A stretch of DNA of 64,000 nucleotides from Monocercomonoides exilis (lineage: Eukaryota; Preaxostyla; Oxymonadida; Polymastigidae), in contig LSRY02000005.1 in assembly GCA_001643675.2 (NCBI GenBank), positions 312,501 to 376,500 on the forward strand, written 5' to 3'. Under the pieces are notes generated by a model that was not told the origin of the DNA, ran no database searches, and was given only the letters and a program-made list of their open reading frames with translations. Both the position numbers and the translations under genes were made by a program. Shown here one piece after another: positions 37,201 through 49,400 of the stretch (positions are counted from its first letter, which is position 1; every line of letters begins with the position of its first letter).

Positions 37201-37862
37201 GATGTGTGGTGGCATTCCATCCGCTGGAGCAACAAATCTTATAAAAACAACAATTATTGCATAAATAAACGCAATGATTGCAAGTGAACTTACAGTCTTC
37301 AATGAATCCACTCGACGAAACCATGATAGAGGTTGAAAGAAGAAAAATCCCAGAATGATTGTTATAAACCAGCGTTGTAACGTAACACTTCCTTCCGGAA
37401 CTCCGGCTGCTCGTAGTAAAGAAAGAATAAAATCTCCAACAAGAATTACATATGCCCAAAGAAACCCAAAGCACTGCAAAAATGTGCAAGCTCCGACAAA
37501 AAATATGCCAATAGGACCAAATAATCTCCCTCCAATCTGAAACAAAATTTATGAAAATATCAAAAAAATTATCAAAAATTTTAAAGTTTATCTAATCCAA
37601 ATAGTCAAACACTCCCGAGCGTGTATAAGCATGTAGCATCCGCAGCATACATAAGGAAAGTGAATGATACATATGAAAGAAGGATCATTACCAAAAATAT
37701 CAATATAGCTGGCACCAATCCAGATTTAGCAAAAGCAAATGGAAGACCAAGTATTCCAGCTCCAACGATTGTGTTTGCCAAATTTGCTGTTCCAGAAAAA
37801 ACAGATGCAGCCTTTTTCTTTGATGGAACTTTTTGTAAAGGTGCTTTTTTTGATTTCACCAT
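34296..37862 (-). CDS. AAAP amino-acid/auxin permease family transporter, 4 exons
   Basis: Model: complement(join(34296..34789, 34996..36406, 36625..37536, 37611..37862)), 1022 aa. All junctions keep frame. Introns are 74, 218 and 206 nt; the first two start GTTTGA and the third GTATGC. The N-terminus has the AAAP (SLC32/36/38) first-helix signature NLANTIVGAGILGLPFAF. Eleven hydrophobic segments can be counted: two in exon 1, seven in exon 2, one at the start of exon 3 (FDIFGSTAGTCVTFVVPCMF) and one near the C-terminus in exon 4 (FAWTLLFLGVIFGLMSLAMA). It is probably a proton- or sodium-coupled neutral amino-acid transporter of an endomembrane or the plasma membrane (family knowledge). The oddity is a loop of about 565 aa between segments 10 and 11, acidic first (runs of Glu and Asp) and then Ser/Thr/Pro-rich; this loop is short in typical members. 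The start is the first Met of exon 1, with a frame open upstream. Confidence 0.85.
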
Positions 37863-38643
37863 GAGTGCAATATTCACAACCTTCTCTTTACTGATCAAGT
37901 TCCCACATTAACACATCAAAATATTACTTGAAGATTAGTCCACCCAAAGCCACTTGTACAAAACTTACATTCGATTTTATATTAGAAATAAAGATTTCTA
38001 TTAAGCATTTCGATTTGGAGAAAACGCGAAAAGTTTTTACTGAATGAATTTAAAAGGCATCAAATGAATGGTTTCCTTTTGAAATAAGAAATGATAATTT
38101 GTGATCGTTAACTATCAAATTCATTTACAAAATATTTCTCAATAATGCAAATTTGTGCAGAATAATCATATCATTGCAAAAAGTGACAACTTGTGAAAAT
38201 AACTATTTTTCTCATTTGTCCAGTTTTATTAATGGATAGCAGTTTCAAGTCGAAATTCTATTGAAGTGCATAGAAGTTTGAAGCAGTATTTTGAATGTCT
38301 GGTGTTGGATAAATTGATTCATCTTTCGCTGGTTGAACATATTTTGAAAATTCGAAATAATGTCCATTAATAAACCGTGCAACAAATGCATAATATTCAT
38401 TTGAAAAGGAACATGTGTGCACAATTAATTGAAATAGCGAACAACTTCTTTAAATTTTTAAATGTTGAAGCATATTGTTTGGATATATTATCATTTTTCT
38501 TGTAAATGACATTTTGAATGATGAATGTGTCTAATAGAAAATGAATCCCTCAGAATCGTCATATAAAATAAATGGTAGTATTTTGATGAAAGAAGTTTGC
38601 AGCGAAAAAAAATTGAACAATAATTAAAATGGAAAAGAAAATT
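37863..38643. other. AT-rich spacer, nothing recognised
   Basis: This is the upstream region of the transporter on its left and of nothing identifiable on its right. No open frame of interest was found. Confidence 0.5.
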
Positions 38644-38714
38644 GCTTCTACCTGGATTCGAACCAGGATTACAGGATTCAGAGTCCTAGGTGCTAACCAT
38701 TACACTATAGAAGC
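38644..38714 (-). tRNA. tRNA-Gln (CUG)
   Basis: On the minus strand GCTTCTA pairs with TAGAAGC (acceptor). The D arm contains AATGGTTAG. The anticodon stem TAGGA/TCCTG (one G-T pair) holds the loop CTCTGAA, giving anticodon CTG, which reads CAG. The T arm is CCTGG-TTCGAAT-CCAGG. There is no intron. Downstream TTTT on the minus strand fits a Pol III terminator. The presence of a normal CAG-reading tRNA agrees with the standard genetic code in this genome. Confidence 0.93.
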
Positions 38715-39929
38715 GTTGTTTTGTATGAATTTATTTATGGTTTTAATTTGTTATTAAATTTTTTCTAAAAACTTTTTTTTCATTTTATTATTCATAATGA
38801 GAAGATTGTTATTTTTCCAAATAGTTTATTCATGATTTGAGCTGAACAAAACCTTTGCCATTCAATTCTTTTTATATTATCATGTTAGAACTTTTTCAAG
38901 AAATATTTTTGAATCGGAACAATGGTGAATTTAATTTCAGAATCGCAAAAGAAAATTTTTGTTCAAATAAAATCCAAACTCATAATCAGTTTTTTGAAAT
39001 TTGAAGAATAAATCTGGGTAATTCTTTTTGGGATCATACTTTTTCTGTCAAAATTTTCGGTCTGATTTTTTTCGGTTCGAAAGTTATCAACATGTGAAGA
39101 ATATGAACGGAAAACATCGAAAAATCAATAAAGATAAAATCTCTCGTGAAACTCTTCGAAATCCTTTATTTTTAACTTGAATGGTCGCATTTTATCATAA
39201 TTTTGAAACATTGACATTGTTTTTTTTCATTCAGTTTACGTTATTCTTGAAAAACAAATGTTATCATGATAATATTTAAAAACATGTCACAAACTTCATT
39301 TGTTCGACAATCAATCAGATTTAAAAAGTTATGTTTTTTGATCTCATAAAAATTTCAATTGCTGATTTTTGGTGAATTAGAGTTTTTTCTTTTTGATCCA
39401 TCTTGAAAATAGATGTTTATAAAATTTACAATGAATGTTTCGATTCTTTTTTAAGAAAATTAAATATTAAGATACGTATATAAAATTTTATTCAATCAGA
39501 TATTTTCAAATCTCAGAATTGATATCAACGTTTCGTATTAGCAAATACATCTCACTAAAATTTAAAGCAAAAAAAGCATTTTTATAATTGGTTGTTTGTA
39601 ATTTGTTTTTTCTTAAAAGTTTAATTTATTTTTGGATTTTTTGAATTCGTTTTTTTGTTGCAATATTCTCAAAAAATATAACTTCTGCATTTAACTATTA
39701 CAACGATCGGTGAATTTTCAGAGGGAAATATTTCATGTTGTCAATAACAATTTTGAACATTTTTAATTTGACGATGAAGAATATTTAGCCGGAAGGAGTA
39801 AGTGAATTGAGCATTTGAAAGAGTTCAAGAAGAGTTAAAAAATGAAGTTGAACAAGATGTTGTTATTGAATGGAGTGTATTTGAAGAAGTCACCCAGAGA
39901 ACATCAAAAAATGTGAAGCGCAACCAGTG
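38715..39929. other. AT-rich spacer with one MITE family B end
   Basis: No gene was found. At 39015 the sequence begins TGGGTAATTCTTTTTGGGAT and continues CATACTTTTT. The complement of 56237-56207 has almost the same 30 bases with one mismatch, so a family B element end lies here; I could not find the opposite arm. Confidence 0.5.
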
Positions 39930-42900
39930 TGAGCATCAACCCTCAAGAGTCTCCGTCTTCTGCATTCAACCATCTAGACTCGTTCATCAGCGCTGCCCTA
40001 CCATCTTTGAAACCTATTCGAACGAACGGATCGAGTATCTCCACTTTTTCTTCTTCTCGAACTTTTTGCACTCGGCTGGTGATGTTGTATTCCACACCTA
40101 TGGCAAGATCTTTTTTCCTATGACAAGCTTGCTTCCTCTTTATCACCAGCCACACCTTCAACTTCCACCCTCACCCGGTGCATTCCATCTCGGCTGCATC
40201 ACACATGCCGCCCCCGCATCATCACCAACGCTGGATAGTGCATAAACTCCCCATTCTCCTGGAAATAGACTTCATGCGACACCGTCTGCATCACATACGC
40301 ACCCGGAACAACGCTCCGTGTCCTCGTCGCACTGCCCCTTTGCAGCACAATTGACCGTCCTGGCACCTGCATCAGCACCTCCACCGACCTCTGCGCTGAC
40401 GTCGTGTTTGTCAGCACCGCATCGCACACACACGCACCGCTAGCATCTTCTCCCACTCCACATACTTCCTCGCCTTCCTCCCTTCCTCATTCATCTCCCA
40501 CTCTTCGCTCACGTCATACACAAACTTTTACACAACCACCTGCTTCATCTCCACTCGTTTCCCCAAGCCACTCAAGTACAGCCCTTGTTTCCTCACTTGT
40601 CTCTCTTATTCTCTTTCTCTTTCCTTTTCTCCTTCTCCTTTTTCTTCTCCTTCTATTCCTTCTTTCCCTCTTTCTAATTCCTCCATCTCCTTCACAAACA
40701 GCACTGCGGCTGTGCCATGCTCCTAATAAACACACTCGCTCTTCCTCCCCTCATCTCAATCGCCTTCTCCTCGCAAACAGGGTGCACACAAACATGTGTC
40801 AGCGCAGCTTCAAACGCTGCTGATGCAAACGAATCGGTGCATTCAATCACATTCGCTGACACTAAAGGAACAGACCTTCCACACTCACGCGTATCCCTGC
40901 CCACCCTCTCCCTGGCACACCCAAACAGATATCGCGCAAAGCCCAGGAAGAAATGGTTCCACTCAACCAGCACAGAATGAAATGACGCCACACGATGATA
41001 TTAGTTCTCTCGGTATTCCTTCATGTTCTCCACCTGCTGGAACTTCGCAACTGGCATTTTCTCTTCTTCTTTCCAGGTACAAAGCTCATCATCTCCAATA
41101 GAGTTTTAAGAAACACAAGAACCAGAAGTGAAAACATTACACATATACTCTGATTCCATCCGCATTCCCATAGGCATCGCTATCTGAGGATCTGATGGAA
41201 TAGCCATTAAGAAAGAGCCACAAAAGCCATATGCCCAACGAGGCATCGCACCAGCATTGCTTATCCTCTGCCATGCATTCGACTGCATCTATATTCTCGG
41301 ACTCTGCCCTAATCCTGCCTCTGCCCCTGCCCTAGCCATCCCAACCATCGGCGTTGCCATTCTCGATCCAGGCCTCGATCCTTTCTCCATCTGCCCCATC
41401 TGCCCCATCTGCCCTTGAACATCCATTGCACCCCCCAGCAGACGCGGCATCAGCTTCAGCTCTTCGTTGTTCCGGATGAAGCACCCGCTCATCGTGCACA
41501 TGTCACTCAGCTGCATATCGTTGAAGACAATCTTCTGCATGTCAGGCAGAATCCCTTCTTTCTTCTGCACAAGCTCCTTCTGCTCCGCCACCGTCGTCTC
41601 CTTCGTCACGCAAACTCGAATTATCTTCCCTTGCATCGTCCTCACCTGCACTACCATCTTCCCCAAATCTCCTCCTTCTTTGAATGCTCGTCCCGATGCT
41701 CCTTTCACACTGCTCTTTCTTCCTCTTTCTTCTTCTTCTTCTGCCTCAATGAAACCCCCATCATCCAGTCCCAATGGAAGCACTTTCTCAAATACCTTCT
41801 CCTCTTCTTTCTTGTCTATCAGCTGCGACCTCAGCTATTTTTCCACATTCTCCACCGACGCCACACACCTCCTCAAACTCCTCTCCAGCAATTCTTCTCC
41901 TTCTCTTACCTCTCCTTCTCTTCTTCCTTTTTCTCTTGCTTTTCGTTTTCATCAATTGCTTCACAATATCTTCTTTTCAACACTTTCTTTCAGAATCAGC
42001 TCCGAGTGCATCTTCTGCAAAACATTCTTCTTCGGGTCAAACACATTCATTAGCCTCATTTCTCTCAATTATCCTTCTCTTTTTTCTTTTTCTCTTCCCT
42101 CCGTTTTCCTTCTCCCACGGCACAGATTCAGATCCACTCATACCTTTTTCGCAACGAAATACTCATTGTCTGTAGCCACCACTATCACAGTGCTCTGCCC
42201 TTTCCCTGCAATCACTTCCTTCGGGATAACAGCACGCCTCCTCTTTCCTTCATACAGTGCTTCGTTCAGTACAACTGCAGTTGTAACCCCCAAAAAGTTG
42301 ATGTTCTTCCAGTCTGAAACGCTTCTCCTCCAGTTCTGCGCTGCTTCCATTCCCTCTCCTATCACAACGTTCATCATCATCATCTTCTTCTTCTTCCTCG
42401 CCATCGTGTCTACCATCATCTCTCCGCTTGCTGCTCCTGCGCAGATTGCATCCCCTGAAAATGCACTCGCCTCCTTCCTCCAAGTCTCCTGCGTCACAAC
42501 CCCGTGCATCAGCACAGAAGGCGCATCCAGCGCGTTCCCCAGCCGCTCTGCTGCCGTTTGTCTTCGCTGGATGTATTCTTGCTCTGTGCTCAGCCTCTTG
42601 TCCTACGTGTTGAACGACCTCACCACCTTTGCTGTTTCCACCTCTGCCTGACTTCCTTCCTCCAACCCAGTCAGCTGCATCTCTGCATCAAACACCTGCG
42701 CAAGCACACTCCCAAACACATGAACACGCGTAATCACTGTGCAGTTGCTCAGAGTCACCTCCACTTTCCTTGCTTCTACTCCTTCTCTCATCTGCCTAAC
42801 TCCCACAATCACAACTGTAGCATCACCTCCTCGTCACCAAATCTTCCGCATACCATTTAGAAGCGATGTGTTGTCCTGTCTCACACCGCAATTGATTTCT

Positions 42901-43560
42901 TCTTTCGATTTTTAGATCATGTTTTCCCCATTCATTCCATCTTTCTTGTTGTTTTCAACCATCTTGCATGGCTCATTCAGCGAAATAGACGTCCGCAGCC
43001 CCGTCGCCCACTCAAATAGCTCAAATTCCCCACAAGTACAATCAGCCGACAGAATTGCCTTCCCTTCCTTCATCACCATCTTCTCGCTCACATCACGCAG
43101 TGGGACAATCCGCTCTGTTCCGATCATTTGCGTCAACGAAACCAGTCACTTCTCAATCCCCTTCTTCTCATTATTCGCTCTCTCCTTTTCTTCCTCTTAA
43201 ATCTTTTCCTCTTCACTCCTTTCCTCTTCTCCTTCATCCCATCCCTTCACCTTCCAGCTTTTCCACCACACGCCTCGACTGCAGTAATTGCGACACCAGC
43301 CGATTTATCACCGACGGAAGTAGCGACGGGTCAAATAGATCGCAGATCGATGTGAGCGCATTCACATCTGCAGCTGCAACGATCCGCTTTTTCCCCGACT
43401 TCGTGCTCACAGATGCTGCAAGCGATGGAGCTTGACCAACAAACGGAACAGAAAGCACCACCTAAAGCACAACATCATCAGCACACGAAACACCTCCATT
43501 CAGAACTCCCCTCCGAGCCACAACATATCCCTTGAAGCGTCTGTTGCTCCCTTAATTACG
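39930..43560 (-). pseudogene. Large decayed mosaic gene with a ubiquitin-like domain
   Basis: Minus-strand coding sense runs through most of 43.56-39.93 kb in successive frames. Segments in order are: RIVAAADVNALTSICDLFDP (about 43.4 kb); KAILSADCTCGEFELFEWAT (about 43.0 kb); a beta-rich piece with VEVTLSNCTVITRVHVFG (42.7 kb); WRRSVSDWKNINFLGVTTAV (42.3 kb); a Lys/Glu-rich linker; a ubiquitin-like domain at 41657-41430 (MVVQVRTMQGKIIRVCV, KKEGILPDMQKIVFND, ending RLLGG); Met/Gly-rich sequence; FGCARERVGRDTRECGRSVP (40.9 kb); and a beta-sandwich-like end (VEVLMQVPGRSIVL, YFQENGEFMHYPAL; 40.4 kb). Several in-frame stops (two look like CAG to TAG) and frameshifts interrupt it. Only the ubiquitin-like part is recognised. 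The Lys48 position is not Lys. It is probably a dead copy of a large protein. Some breaks could be introns. Confidence 0.6.
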
Positions 43561-43587
43561 AATTCTTTTTATTTGCATGCGCCCCAG

Positions 43588-43798
43588 CTTCTTCTGACAC
43601 AGCAATTAGCATCCGTCTATCGATATCGTCCATCGCTGCTGCAGACGTGTATGACGACGAAACCGCCGACGCATACGAAGAGTTAATTGCAGGCGAAGAT
43701 GAAGATGATAATTACTTATCATCTCCTTCCGCTTTCTTCTCTTCGCTGCTCTGCCTCCTGAATGGAGAAGAAGATCTGCGTTCTGCTTTAGTTGAATA
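43588..43798 (+). pseudogene. Acidic terminal exon or gene scrap
   Basis: After an acceptor-like GCCCCAG (ending 43587) one plus-strand frame reads SDTAISIRLSISSIAAADVY, then DDETADAYEELIAGEDEDDN, then a Ser/Leu-rich end and TAA at 43796-43798. It looks like the C-terminal exon of a protein whose upstream part is not visible; the minus-strand mosaic relic lies immediately to the left. It is unassigned. Confidence 0.35.
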
Positions 43799-44481
43799 AG
43801 ACGAAGTCAAAAAAAAAAAATAGAATGAAAAGAATAATGCTGTGCTGTTTTCCTGAAATAAAAATGTGCAAGAGATGTGAGATAATTTTTTAAAAGTTGA
43901 CCAACAAACTTCACTTTGGCTTCTTCAATTTTCGCATCAGAAAGTTAAAACAGTTGATGAAGTCATTCACCTCAAAATGATGATCCTTCGAAGTGTTTTC
44001 CTTTCCTTTCCTTTTATTTTTTGAAATTTCATTACAGATTGTATGATGCCGAACTTTGAATAGTTAATATTCATAAAATTCCGATTTTGTTGATTGCAAA
44101 ATAAAAGGAGACATAACAGAATGTTAATATTTGACTAAGAAACAACAATTAAGTTTGCTTGTGTATATCAGATTTCTTCAGTTCTTTCGAGAAGTGTACA
44201 GGATAAACAATCAAATTGACTTCTTATGCATATGCCATTTCCTTTGTTTTATTGGTCATTCATAATTGTAATTAGTGACTTTTGTGTATATCTCTTTTCA
44301 ATTGTTTATTTGTTATTTAGTATTTTTTTAATACTCAACCAAAAGATCATAAATCAACATTGAAGCTTATTTTTTTGTGACTATTTTAATATTTTTAACA
44401 TGTTCAAAAATTCAATAAGTTTGAAAAGAACAATTAAAAAAACCAGTAAACAAGAATAAACCAAATTCTTGATCCAAAACT
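43799..44481. other. AT-rich spacer, nothing recognised
   Basis: No open frame, repeat or RNA signal was found beyond AT-rich composition. Confidence 0.5.
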
Positions 44482-45680
44482 CTAATCACAAATTGAGAGC
44501 AATTCCAACTGTAAATGCGATGCTTCACAGAACTTTTTGAAGTTTAATAAATATTTTGAAGTTGGTGCAGCCATTTTAGAATGATTATTTTGAAACAGAT
44601 AGACTGTTGATTGAAAGTTGAAAGGAAGCTGAAGCTCAGAAATGAAAGATAGTCGAATGGAAGATGAAAGAGTTGCGTGATTGTGGAAGATGTGTGAAAA
44701 AATTATCTGCTGAAGCTCTGCAATTGAGCAATATTGGCTAAGGAAGAAACAAGTTTGTTTGAAGATGAGGTTGCAATATGATAGGAGATAAAAGTATTTT
44801 TTCGATAATTGTGAAAGAAAAATGAATTTTGATGAAGGAAAATGTGAGTTGAGTGAAATGGTTGATAAAGAATGCTGATAAGAAGAAGAAGAAGATGATG
44901 ATGATGAAGGAGGAGAAGGAGAAGGAGAAAAAGAAGTGAATGAAGAATTTCGTGCTTTCATGTTGCTTGGCGAAGAGTAATGATAAGGCAATGAGCCAAT
45001 TGTTGACGATGATGATGAATGAGAATAACTTGTATTTTCGCTTGTTTTATGAGAAAACTACCAAAAATTCGACAGGAATGAATCCAAAGTTTCATTAATA
45101 AAAGCATATGTTTTAAAATAGAAAAAGTCGATGTTATAATCAGATCAAGAAATTGATGGATTGCGATGTATCCAGATCTTCTCGATCATTCTCATTGGCT
45201 TTGCTGTTCACCACTTTCATTTGAACGAACTTTTTTATGCGTTGCTGTTTCATTTATCGGTTTAATCGCTTCTTTTTCTTCCTATTTTTCTCTATTTTTT
45301 CTTTTTTTTCTTCTACTATCACATCTTCTTCAACTTTCACTTAAAAACATTTCTAAAACAGATAAATAGACAGTATCAAAACTTTTTCATATTATTCTTG
45401 TGAATACTCGACAAAACTTTCAATTCTTCCATATTCCGATATATGTTCAGCAACATTGTTCGACTTTTCGTCTCGGTATATAACTTCAATTCTTTTATTT
45501 CCTTTTTTTTTCTCATCTTCCTCTTTTCCCTCGTTGCAATTATCTCTTTCTCTTCCTTCCTCATTGTTCTTCCCTTACTGCTTCAGCTGCACTCGTTGGA
45601 GTCATATTATGTCGTTCATCAAGTTCTGATATCTCTTGCTTTTTATCATCTGCATAACTGCTTCTAGGTACGTTGCTTCC
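44482..45680 (-). pseudogene. Fragmentary minus-strand gene, Ser-rich and charged parts
   Basis: A 3' part (45058-44482) is open on the minus strand. It starts after an acceptor-like TTTTGGTAG, reads FSHKTSENTSYSHSS, a Ser/Pro-rich run, then a hydrophobic/aromatic stretch and ends in ELLSICD. Upstream (45680-45370) the same strand has SSYADDKKQEISELDERHNM and, in another frame, a charged helix (EEKEIIATREKRKMRKKKEI). A stretch near 45250 is again Lys/Glu-rich but broken by stops. The fragments may be exons of one gene with unrecognised introns or a decaying gene. No family is recognised. Confidence 0.35.
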
Positions 45681-46497
45681 TCAAATATTCATTCTTATTT
45701 ATTTAGTGATCTCTCATTCAGCATTGATCTCACTGAGTTAACTTCTTGAAATATAAATTTGTTTGTGCTGTATGGTTTTTCGAATATTCTCTCTTAAGCC
45801 TAATGAAAATTTTAACTAAAAGGATGTCTGGTTTCAGATGCCTTATAAATAAATACTTATTCAAAGGAGAGAAAATCAAAAATAAGCAAATAAATGAATT
45901 TGAATGTGCTGGAAAACTGTGGATTGATAAGAAAACATTGGATGTGTTTTCTGCAATTGATTGAGCAAATATATTCATGTGATTTTTTTGTCGAACATCG
46001 TTAAATAAAAGCACATCTTTTTCAAAAGCCAATATTTTTTTCAATAATTGTTGCTTTTTAAATTGGAATCTCTGCAATTCACTTTTGCTGAATTAAAATG
46101 ACACAAAACGGAATAAAAAGGAGAATTTGTGAAAATTTGTATTGCTTTGAATTAAAATCGTTTAAAGCAGCCAAACCTTGTTTTATTCAAAAGTTGTATC
46201 GGTGCAAGCTTCCGTTCTGCAGAAACACATTTTTTCCCCTTTCGTTCAACGAATATTTGTCAGGATAAACTAATAATTTAGAAAATTCTCAGTGAAAACG
46301 TTAAATAAAATCATATTCTTGAAATTTGAAAAGTGTTCAATATCCATCAATTCAAAAAATGCATGTGCTCTATATTCATTTTCCACGCATTGATGTTTGT
46401 TTTTAAAAGTTAAAATTATCAACAATAAAAGATTTCGCAGATCATCCCATTTGTGGAACTTTGTTATCACAAAGAATAAACTATTTTTTGTTGAATC
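45681..46497. other. Upstream region of the USP-transposase gene
   Basis: AT-rich with no confident gene. GAATAAAAAGG near 46112 is TATA-like but nearly 390 bp before the start codon. I looked here for a terminal inverted repeat matching sequence downstream of 50.75 kb and did not find one by eye. Confidence 0.45.
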
Positions 46498-49400
46498 ATG
46501 GAACGAATCAAGTTTTCTCTTTTATCAAACTCGAGGAAAAGCGAAAAATGCAGAGATGTTTGGGAGTATCTATCAAACAAATCTGCAAATGATTGTGTGG
46601 AAATGCTGAAGTACATGTTTTTCCATACAAATACGGGTAAAAAAATATTTCCCTAGATTCAAAATATATTTAACGGTTTGTTTTTATTTTTCGTCTTTGT
46701 ATTTATATTAATTAAACTCTTTTAAACTTTTGATTACTGAAGATCGAAATCGATATGTAATTTTGCGATTAGCGTCTGCGTATAATCGAGAAGAAAATCC
46801 ACATACAAAAGTGACGCTTTTAAAATGTGTTTGCCAGGAATATGCCCTCTCGCAATTGATCGATTTGGGTTTTGAATGTTCTCATGGAAGCTATTATCAC
46901 GCAAAGGATAATAGCTCGTTCACATCGTTTGATTTTCGAACTCCAAAAAAAGCTGCTCTTCCCCCATCAAAACGAAGTTTGATCTAATTCTTTATTGAAA
47001 AAATGTGTAACTGTTCATCTTTAATTTGTTCTTTGTCATATATTAACATTTTTACAGAGATGAGCCCAGAAGATGAAAAAGTTTTCACTGATTTCATAAA
47101 TGAAAATTCAACCGAATCATCGAAATGCATTTGTAAGTTGTCACAACAGAATAACAGTTTGTCTTCTTATTGGGTTCTTTAATTAAAAGTGTTGAAGAAT
47201 TATCACTTTCAGAATCTTCAATGGAAATAGATGATGATTTCAAAATCATAAACTGCAGCGAAGAAATGGAAGAAGATGAAGATCCTCTTTATCATTATTT
47301 CACAGAGAACAACACAAGAAGCGAATATTTGCAGACAGTAGAAGAATCAAACAATTCAAAATACAATGAATTCATTCACATGGAGATAGATGATGAAATT
47401 TCACTTTTGGACGTTCAATGTGAAATGGATGAAGAAAGCTGTTTCGAACCGGAAATAAATTTGGATTTATCAGAATTAGCATCGCAAAGCAATAATGGAG
47501 AAAATATGGAGATTGAAAAAAATGAAGAACTGCATTATTCCAACGAAACCAATGAAAATTCAATAAAGAATAGTCAAGGCTCGATTTCTTCTTGCAGCTC
47601 AATCATCGAATGCTGTTCAAAGAATAATCAGCACGCTGCACAAACTGGAACACAGAGAGAAAACAAGAATTATTATCCGTTACCAAACATGGGAAACACT
47701 TGTTATCTCGCTGCAATGCTACAAGTGTTCCGTTCTATTTATTTGCACTCAGAACGATTTTGTACACGAAAAGGGAAGATTTCACACTATTTGCATCGTT
47801 TGCTGGACATTGTCCAACCTTTGGATTTTTCAGTTAACATAAACAATGATAATGTCCCACAATCTTGGTCCTTGCCTTTTGTGAGATGTTGGGAAAAAAG
47901 GCATGGACTGAAAAAGGGTGAACAACAAGAATGTTATGAAACATTTTTTAATATGTACCAGGATCTCATATCAATAACACCAGCATTAGCAAACCAAATG
48001 AGAACGAACCAATCATTTCCAAGAAAATGTTGTGAATGTGGATCATATGAGTATGGAATTTGTGAATCAACTCCATTAATTCGACTTCACGGTTCAGATG
48101 TCATTTCGGAATTTAATGAATCATTTTCATCAGGTCAAACAAATACAAACAATAGAGAGGCCTTTTGTCTCAGATGTCAGAAAAATACAGATCAATATTC
48201 AACAATGAATATCCTTCAATTCCCTCATATTTTAACAATCACACTTGAATCTGATAAATTTGATCAAAAGAAAATATACAACATTCCATTACAAATTTCA
48301 TTTTTAAAGAATGAAGAAACAATTAAGGCTTTTCCTTTCCATTCAGAAAATATGTGCAATTATCGATTGATAGCAGTTCTGTTTTATCGAGGGTCGAAAG
48401 ATTGTGGACATTTTTATGCAATGTGTAGAAGCAGATGCCCATCACCAAAATGTTCATCATACAAAGATTGTTGGTATATTTGTAACGACGGAGAAATATC
48501 CTTCATTAATAATGAAATTACAACAGAAACAAACTCTCACATAAATAAAGGTTCAATTCCGTTTATGATTGTTTACTCTCAGGAGAATCGTGGATGCATT
48601 CCTGTTTCCGATATTGCTTCACCAAATTTGTTTCAATTGGGACTATCACATCAAGGAAGTTCTTTTTCGAATAATATTTCATCAATGAATCAGAGTAAAA
48701 CAAATGTTCGTTCGGTTTGCATTAATTGTGATGGTTTATTGCAAGATCCTTCTTATTCACTTCATCCTAATACGACAAATCCACATCATTCCACTTCACC
48801 TTCAATAATATATGATGATGAAATTACTGAGGTTCATTCTTCATCAGAAAATCACCACAAAAAATCGACCTTATTTGATTTATCAAATCGACCTTCCGGA
48901 TGTTCCATCCCATCTGAAATAGACACTTCATTTCTTCATTTTTCAAACGAATTTTCTTCTGAATGCAATTATCAAACGAACTCAAAAGACAATGAAACTA
49001 ATAATACTACAATTAATAATCATCTCACTCATAATTCAACCGCATCTACAAAACCAAATGGAAAACAATCTCTCTTTCCAGAAATGATTTCATCCAGCCA
49101 TTTGAGTGAAACAAAAAACAGATCAACAAATCCTAATCAATACTTTTCAACACTTCACAATTATCGACATCAAGATACACAAAATGCAAGCGTCAATAAT
49201 CCATTCTTTCATGGTTCTCCAAACAATTCTTATTCACATATTAAAAAACAAAAAGTTCGTATCATTAATACAACAAAAGCGCAGCTATTCAGAAAGCTAA
49301 TGGAAACCACGAATATTAAAATGTCAAAAAGTTCTTTCTACAAAAAGACAAAACACCTCAAAAGGGCTTCCAGGCGAACTGACTTGTGTAACTTATGTGA

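Noticed and set aside
45166-45667. Two hydrophobic plus-strand frames (67 and 74 codons)
   Set aside because: They are complementary to Lys/Glu-rich minus-strand coding relics, which by composition give Phe/Leu/Ser-rich shadows.
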